Source: Sphingopyxis sp. 2PD (lineage in GTDB: Bacteria; Pseudomonadota; Alphaproteobacteria; Sphingomonadales; Sphingomonadaceae). Taken from it: a DNA stretch of 64,000 nt. Within the stretch, counting starts at the first letter, position 1; every line of letters starts with the position of its first letter. The notes beneath the pieces are model-generated. The model worked only from the letters and a program-made list of their open reading frames with translations, did not search any database and had not been told where the DNA came from. The DNA is taken from contig NZ_SCMU01000002.1 in the NCBI RefSeq assembly GCF_005503695.1, positions 310,001 to 374,000 on the forward strand, given 5' to 3'. This document shows, one piece after another, positions 60,097 to 64,000 of the stretch. Position numbers and translations under genes: made by a program.

Positions 60097-60978
60097 TCAC
60101 CCTGCCGGTGCTTTGCGCGTCCGCGTACATTGGCCGAGCGCGCCGAGCACGATGCCATAGTCCGACGCGGCCTTGCGGCGATCCTCGGGCGCGGTGCCCG
60201 CCAGCTTGTTCAGCGGCAATTGCCGCGGCAGGCCGCAGGCGAGTCGGTACCAGGCCAGCGTCCCGCGCGCAGGCACCGCCGCCGATCCATCGACGATCTC
60301 GCCGAACGCCGCCGCCCAGCGCCGCGACCCGTCGGCGGCGGTCAATATGGTCAGCGACACCGGCTCGCCGGTGCTGGTATTCAGGAACAATTGCGTCTCG
60401 CCCTCGCCGGGCAAGGTGCCGGGGACGTGAAAGCCATTGGCAATGCCGGTGATCGCGGGCGGCGCGCCGGGTTTGACGAGTTCGGTCAGCACCGCGCGCA
60501 ATTGCGCCTCGGTCGCCGCATCCCATGGCAATTGCGCATCGGGGGCGACCAGCCGGACGCTGCTGGTGCTGTTGCTGCCCGCCGCGGCGCCCGCGACGGG
60601 GCGGGCAAAGAGCAGGACCGGCGCCTTCTTTTTCAGCTTCTGCGGCTTGCCCTTGGCGTCCAGCGGCAGGTCGACCAGATAGGAAATGCGCGACGCCAGC
60701 GGACCGGCGCCGCGAATCAGGCTGACGACGTCGGCCTCGACATAGAATCGGCTTTGCCCCGCGCCGACGCCCGGCGCCTGCGCGGCTTTCAGCGCCACCG
60801 CGTTGTGGATGCGCGCGTGCAGCGCGATCGGCGCCGCGGTCGCCAGATCGGCGATGTCGGCATAGCTGTACGGGCTCGCCGCGGCGGTCGGCGGCGTCGG
60901 CTGCATCGCGGAAACGCCAGCGAATCCGGGGGTAAGGGCAAGAAGTCCGGCGATCATAGCCGATCGGTACACGCGCAT
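60097..60978 (-). CDS. Secreted protein of unknown function
   Basis: The 293-residue product has a signal peptide (AMIAGLLALTPGFAGVSA). The mature part contains beta-rich stretches (RFYVEADVVSLIRGAGPLAS; RISYLVDLPLDAKGKPQKLK; APVLLFARPV) and ends with a Cys-containing helix (YGIVLGALGQCTRT). It reads as a conserved periplasmic protein, but I do not recognise the family. It is transcribed toward the homoserine dehydrogenase gene with a 112-base gap, so it may have its own promoter upstream of 60978. Confidence 0.7.
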   Translation of the reverse strand: MRVYRSAMIAGLLALTPGFAGVSAMQPTPPTAAASPYSYADIADLATAAPIALHARIHNAVALKAAQAPGVGAGQSRFYVEADVVSLIRGAGPLASRISYLVDLPLDAKGKPQKLKKKAPVLLFARPVAGAAAGSNSTSSVRLVAPDAQLPWDAATEAQLRAVLTELVKPGAPPAITGIANGFHVPGTLPGEGETQLFLNTSTGEPVSLTILTAADGSRRWAAAFGEIVDGSAAVPARGTLAWYRLACGLPRQLPLNKLAGTAPEDRRKAASDYGIVLGALGQCTRTRKAPAG

Positions 60979-61255
60979 GGTCGATTACTTTCCGTTGCTT
61001 TCGGTCAAATATGACACCGGTGGCGCCGTATCAGTCCCCATCATGGGACAAGCCACATTAACCGCTGATAAAGGGTTTGCGAACTCGGCGCCACCGCGAT
61101 AGGACGGGCGACGAAGCGTCCGGTCAGAACATAATAAACCGAACGTAGCTCCGCCGGGTCTGTGGAACGCATCGGAATCATCCGAGCATTTGGCAACGGG
61201 ACCCGTCGGGTGGGAATTGGTGTCAGGATGATCTAGCAAGGAGCGTCGTCCCTGA

Positions 61256-61912
61256 ATGGCTTATGGTGATAATGTCGACCCTAAAAACAGGGTAGTGGCG
61301 ATTGTCTTGGTTGGTCTGCTTACGGCGGTTCTGGGCTATGGCCTGGTCAACGGCCTGAATATCAGTATCGTCAAGAAACTCGCCGAAAAATTGGACGTGG
61401 TGGACGTGGAAGAGCCGCCGCCGCCGGAAGAGCCGCCGCCGCCGCCGCCGCCGGATAACCAGCTGCCGCCGCCGCCGCCGGTCGTGACGCCTCCGTCGCC
61501 GATCCCGCCGCCGGTCACGACCAACACGGTCCAGTCGGTGCCCAAGGCGCCGCCGACGCCGCCGCCGCCGGTCTATACGCCGCCTGCGCCGCCCGCGCCG
61601 CCGCCCGCGCCCGACCTCAGCCAGGCGGGTACGCCGCGCGGCAACCCCGGTCGCTGGGCGACGAACGACGACTATCCGGCGCGCGCCATGCGTGAAGAAC
61701 GCGAAGGCACGACCGGGTTCCGCGTCACCTATGGCGTCGATGGCAAGATCACGTCGTGCGACGTGACGTCGTCGAGCGGCCATGCCGATCTTGACGCGGA
61801 AACGTGCAAGCTCATCCAGCGTCGTGGCCGCTTCAACCCGGGCAAGGACCGGGCGGGCAACCCCACGGGCGGAACTTACAGCAATCGTATCCGGTGGCAG
61901 ATCCCGCGCTGA
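61256..61912 (+). CDS. tonB: Energy transducer TonB
   Basis: The 218-residue protein has an N-terminal membrane helix (VVAIVLVGLLTAVLGYGLVN), a long Pro/Glu-rich spacer (about 50-125, repeated EEPPPPPPP and PPPPVYTPP) that spans the periplasm, and a C-terminal TonB domain (WATNDDYPARAMREEREGTT; GFRVTYGVDGKITSCDVTSS). It transmits proton-motive force from ExbB-ExbD to receptors such as those at 25523 and 32764. It heads the operon; exbB follows after 60 bases. Confidence 0.94.
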   Translation: MAYGDNVDPKNRVVAIVLVGLLTAVLGYGLVNGLNISIVKKLAEKLDVVDVEEPPPPEEPPPPPPPDNQLPPPPPVVTPPSPIPPPVTTNTVQSVPKAPPTPPPPVYTPPAPPAPPPAPDLSQAGTPRGNPGRWATNDDYPARAMREEREGTTGFRVTYGVDGKITSCDVTSSSGHADLDAETCKLIQRRGRFNPGKDRAGNPTGGTYSNRIRWQIPR

Positions 61913-61972
61913 TCCAGCGCGCGGTCGTCTGACTTCGAATTTACCAGAATTTCTTGAGAGGGAATATCCAAC

Positions 61973-62785
61973 ATGTTTAATCTGATCGCAAATGCCGCTG
62001 CTGCGGCGCCGGCACATGATGCAGGGCTCAGCCTGATGCCCGCTTCGATGTGCGTCAAGGAAGAGGGCGCCAGCCCCTATGGTATGATCCCCGCGCTGTG
62101 CGAGGGCGGCATCGTGTCGCAGGTCACCTTCCTGGTGCTGCTGATCATGTTCGTCGGCACGCTCTACATCCTGTTCACCAAGCTGTTCGAACAGAATAAG
62201 GTGATGAGCCAGGGCAAGGCGGTCGATGCCAATTTCTGGCGCGCCCCGACGCTGGCCGATGGTGCGGCGAAGCTCGAAAAGAACAGCGCCTATCGTCAGG
62301 TCGTCGAAGACGGCTTGCGCGCCAACGAAGAGCATAACAAGCTGACCGACCCCGTCGAAGCACACGACTGGATGCACGGCACGCTCGAGCGTTCGCAGAA
62401 CCACATCAACTCGAAGCTGAACAGCGGCCTCGCCTTCCTCGCGACCGTGGGTTCGACCGCACCGTTCGTCGGTCTGTTCGGTACCGTTATCGGCATTCTG
62501 CGCGCGCTGGTGAAGATCGGTGCGTCGGGTCAGGCGTCGATCGACACCGTGGCCGGTCCGGTCGGTGAAGCGCTGATCATGACCGCGATCGGTCTGATCG
62601 TGGCGGTTCCCGCGGTGCTCGCGTTCAACTGGCTGCAGAGCCGCAACAAGGCGATCGCGCGCCGTCTGTCGACCTTCTCGAACGACGTGCTCGGTTCGAT
62701 CATGTCGAACGGCCAGGTCAAGCCGGTCGTAACCGGTCCGGCACCGAAGGCTGCTGCTCCGGCTGCGGCCCCGAAGAAGGCCTGA
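61973..62785 (+). CDS. exbB: ExbB proton-channel subunit
   Basis: The 270-residue protein belongs to the MotA/TolQ/ExbB family: an N-terminal helix (VTFLVLLIMFVGTLYILFTK), a cytoplasmic domain, and two further helices with GLAFLATVGSTAPFVGLFGT and EALIMTAIGLIVAVPAVLAF. There is a longer N-terminal segment with AAAAAPAHDAGL, possibly processed. It forms the proton-driven motor with ExbD and TonB. An intercistronic hairpin separates it from exbD. Confidence 0.93.
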   Translation: MFNLIANAAAAAPAHDAGLSLMPASMCVKEEGASPYGMIPALCEGGIVSQVTFLVLLIMFVGTLYILFTKLFEQNKVMSQGKAVDANFWRAPTLADGAAKLEKNSAYRQVVEDGLRANEEHNKLTDPVEAHDWMHGTLERSQNHINSKLNSGLAFLATVGSTAPFVGLFGTVIGILRALVKIGASGQASIDTVAGPVGEALIMTAIGLIVAVPAVLAFNWLQSRNKAIARRLSTFSNDVLGSIMSNGQVKPVVTGPAPKAAAPAAAPKKA

Positions 62786-62796
62786 TCGGGCCGAAG

Positions 62797-62833
62797 GGAT
62801 CCCTGCCTGCCGCAATAGTGGCAGGCGGGGTCC
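62797..62833 (+). other. Intercistronic hairpin between exbB and exbD
   Basis: CCCTGCCTGCC pairs with GGCAGGCGGGG (eleven pairs, one G-T, eight-base loop) 15 bases after the exbB stop. No T-run follows, so it is more likely an RNA-stability or processing element that sets subunit ratios than a terminator. Confidence 0.5.
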
Positions 62834-62909
62834 GCTGGACAGGGCGATACGCCGGTGGCGCACCGACCCGATGTCCGTGACAGAAATTTTGTGACAGGAT
62901 ACTGATCCT

Positions 62910-63431
62910 ATGTCGATGAGTGTAGGCGACAAGGGCGGCGAAGACGCCCCGATGTCCGAAATCAACACGACGCCGCTGGTGGATATCATGCTGGTGTTGC
63001 TCATCATCTTCCTCATCACGGTTCCCGTGGTGCTGGAGACGGTGAACCTCGAACTACCCGACGTGGCGTTCGAAGTGACGACGACGAAACCCGAAAACGT
63101 GCTGCTGTCGATCCGTTCGGCGGACACCGACGGCGACGGCCTGCCCAATCCGGAAAGCACCGCTTGCGAAGTCTATTGGGGCCAGGCTCCGGTCGATTCG
63201 AAGCAATTGCTGGAACGCGGCCAGGCGAAACTCGAACAGCTGCTCGAGGATATCGGCGGCCCGCAGAACATCACCGAAGAAAACTTCCCCGAAGTGCACA
63301 TCCGCGGCGACGTCAACACGCCGTATCAGTGCATCGGCGGGGTGATCTACACGATGCAATATGCCGGCTTCCAGAAGATCGGGTTCATTTCCGAACCGGC
63401 TGCTGGTTCGGGTACCGTTGGCCGCCTGTAA
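62910..63431 (+). CDS. exbD: ExbD subunit, first copy (longer)
   Basis: The 173-residue protein has one membrane helix (LVDIMLVLLIIFLITVPVVL) after the conserved MSEINTTPLVD, and a periplasmic domain. The periplasmic part carries an insertion relative to short ExbD proteins (residues about 70-100, ADTDGDGLPNPESTACEVYW) with a Cys. The helix has the Asp (PLVDIML) needed for proton transfer. The second exbD starts 35 bases after its stop. Confidence 0.92.
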   Translation: MSMSVGDKGGEDAPMSEINTTPLVDIMLVLLIIFLITVPVVLETVNLELPDVAFEVTTTKPENVLLSIRSADTDGDGLPNPESTACEVYWGQAPVDSKQLLERGQAKLEQLLEDIGGPQNITEENFPEVHIRGDVNTPYQCIGGVIYTMQYAGFQKIGFISEPAAGSGTVGRL

Positions 63432-63466
63432 CGGCGCCCGACGTTTAGGAATGAAGGAATAATCGC

Positions 63467-63892
63467 ATGTCCATGGCAGTTGGAGAGCGCGACGACAATG
63501 AACCGATGATGGACATGAACACGACGCCGCTGATCGACGTCATGCTCGTGCTTCTCATCATGTTCATCATTACCATCCCGGTCCAGACCCACGCGGTGAA
63601 GATCGATCTGCCGGTGCCGACCGATGCCGAAAGCAACGTCGATCCGGAAAAGAACAAGGTGATGATCGACCCCGCCGGGACGATCACCTGGAACGGGACG
63701 CCGGTCGACCTGGCGCAGCTGGCGCAGTATCTGGAACAGACCAAGGCGCTGCCGGTCGAACCCGAACTGCAGGTCCAGCCTGACCCCTTCTCGCGCTATA
63801 TCGTCGTCGACAATGTGATGGCGGTGATCAAGCGCAGCGGCGTTGGCAAGCTCGGCTTCGTCGGCAACGAACAATATGCCCGCGTCTTCTGA
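63467..63892 (+). CDS. exbD: ExbD subunit, second copy (standard)
   Basis: The 141-residue protein has MDMNTTPLIDVMLVLLIMFI with the proton-carrying Asp in PLIDVML, then a periplasmic domain of ordinary length ending VGKLGFVGNEQYARVF. Two different ExbD proteins in one operon are common in Xanthomonas and sphingomonads, where one may serve particular receptors (inference from known Xanthomonas exbD1/exbD2). Confidence 0.93.
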   Translation: MSMAVGERDDNEPMMDMNTTPLIDVMLVLLIMFIITIPVQTHAVKIDLPVPTDAESNVDPEKNKVMIDPAGTITWNGTPVDLAQLAQYLEQTKALPVEPELQVQPDPFSRYIVVDNVMAVIKRSGVGKLGFVGNEQYARVF

Positions 63893-63924
63893 TCTTTGAT
63901 CAGCGCCGTTCGGCAAAACAGATG

Positions 63925-63958
63925 GGGCCGCGAAGCAATTCGCGGCCCTTTTCTTTTT
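63925..63958 (+). terminator. Intrinsic terminator of the tonB-exb operon
   Basis: GGGCCGCGAA pairs perfectly with TTCGCGGCCC around a GCAA tetraloop and is followed by TTTTCTTTTT. It starts 33 bases after the last exbD stop. Confidence 0.92.
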
Positions 63959-64000
63959 GGGGTCGGCAAGCGTGAATGGCGAGGTTTGATCGCTTGCGGA

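Noticed and set aside
61223..63160. 645-residue minus-strand frame opposite tonB-exbB-exbD
   Set aside because: It is the mirror of the Pro-rich TonB spacer and the ExbB gene; the Arg and Ser runs are an artefact of codon structure.
1..64000. CRISPR array, rRNA genes, intact insertion sequence or prophage
   Set aside because: No regularly spaced direct repeats, no rRNA sequence and no complete transposase or phage structural gene were seen on either strand.

Overview
The window reads as chromosomal DNA of a high-GC alphaproteobacterium of the Sphingomonadaceae, most likely Sphingopyxis or a close relative (inference). Support comes from TonB-dependent receptors of the Xanthomonas/Caulobacter/sphingomonad type, a maltodextrin locus with an embedded halogenase-like gene, a tonB-exbB-exbD-exbD set, a Ku/LigD pair and dispersed intergenic palindromes. 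Genes are tightly packed and many start and stop codons overlap (ATGA, GTGA, TGATG).

Layout. 1-2991 (minus): end of a polysaccharide-type operon with a response regulator, a TPR/YaiO-like barrel protein, a HEAT-repeat membrane protein and a family 2 glycosyltransferase cut by the window edge. 3351-4835: an animal-type haem peroxidase. 4836-6202: 1.4 kb without a gene, holding an orphan intrinsic terminator (possible small RNA) and a 54-bp repeat. 6203-18587 (minus): a complete nitrate-assimilation block. NasT and NasS are followed by a leader RNA with two A1/G4 hexaloop hairpins and an intrinsic terminator, then a nitrate/nitrite transporter, a porin, NirB, NirD, NasA, CobA, MoeA and one unknown gene. 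18788-22148: Ku and LigD for non-homologous end joining.

22231-29072: a compact accessory cluster of a serine hydrolase, GntR regulator, M28-like secreted protein, TonB receptor and second serine hydrolase. The palindrome ATTATCGATAAT occurs in front of the first hydrolase/GntR pair and again in front of the receptor, so this looks like a self-contained GntR regulon. Its substrate is unknown and it is the best candidate here for an undescribed system. 29299-45363: a SUS-like maltodextrin locus with a decayed amylase fragment, MFS transporter, LacI regulator with GTATACGTATAC-type sites, TonB receptor, halogenase-like flavoprotein, two GH13 enzymes, a GH97 enzyme, a truncated esterase, a FucP-type sugar transporter and glucokinase. 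Together these would import maltodextrins across both membranes, cut them to glucose and phosphorylate it.

45364-49090: a scrapyard of gene fragments (TetR end, alcohol dehydrogenase end, repeat protein, helicase end, truncated integrase) abutting tRNA-Glu, which looks like a decayed integrated island. 49254-60978: housekeeping genes (RecJ, two PH-domain membrane proteins, alkyl sulfatase, flavodoxin-like protein, GlpX, homoserine dehydrogenase, three unknowns) separated by inverted repeats. 61256-63958: the TonB-ExbB-ExbD-ExbD energy-transducing operon closed by a strong terminator; it would power the TonB receptors found earlier in the window.
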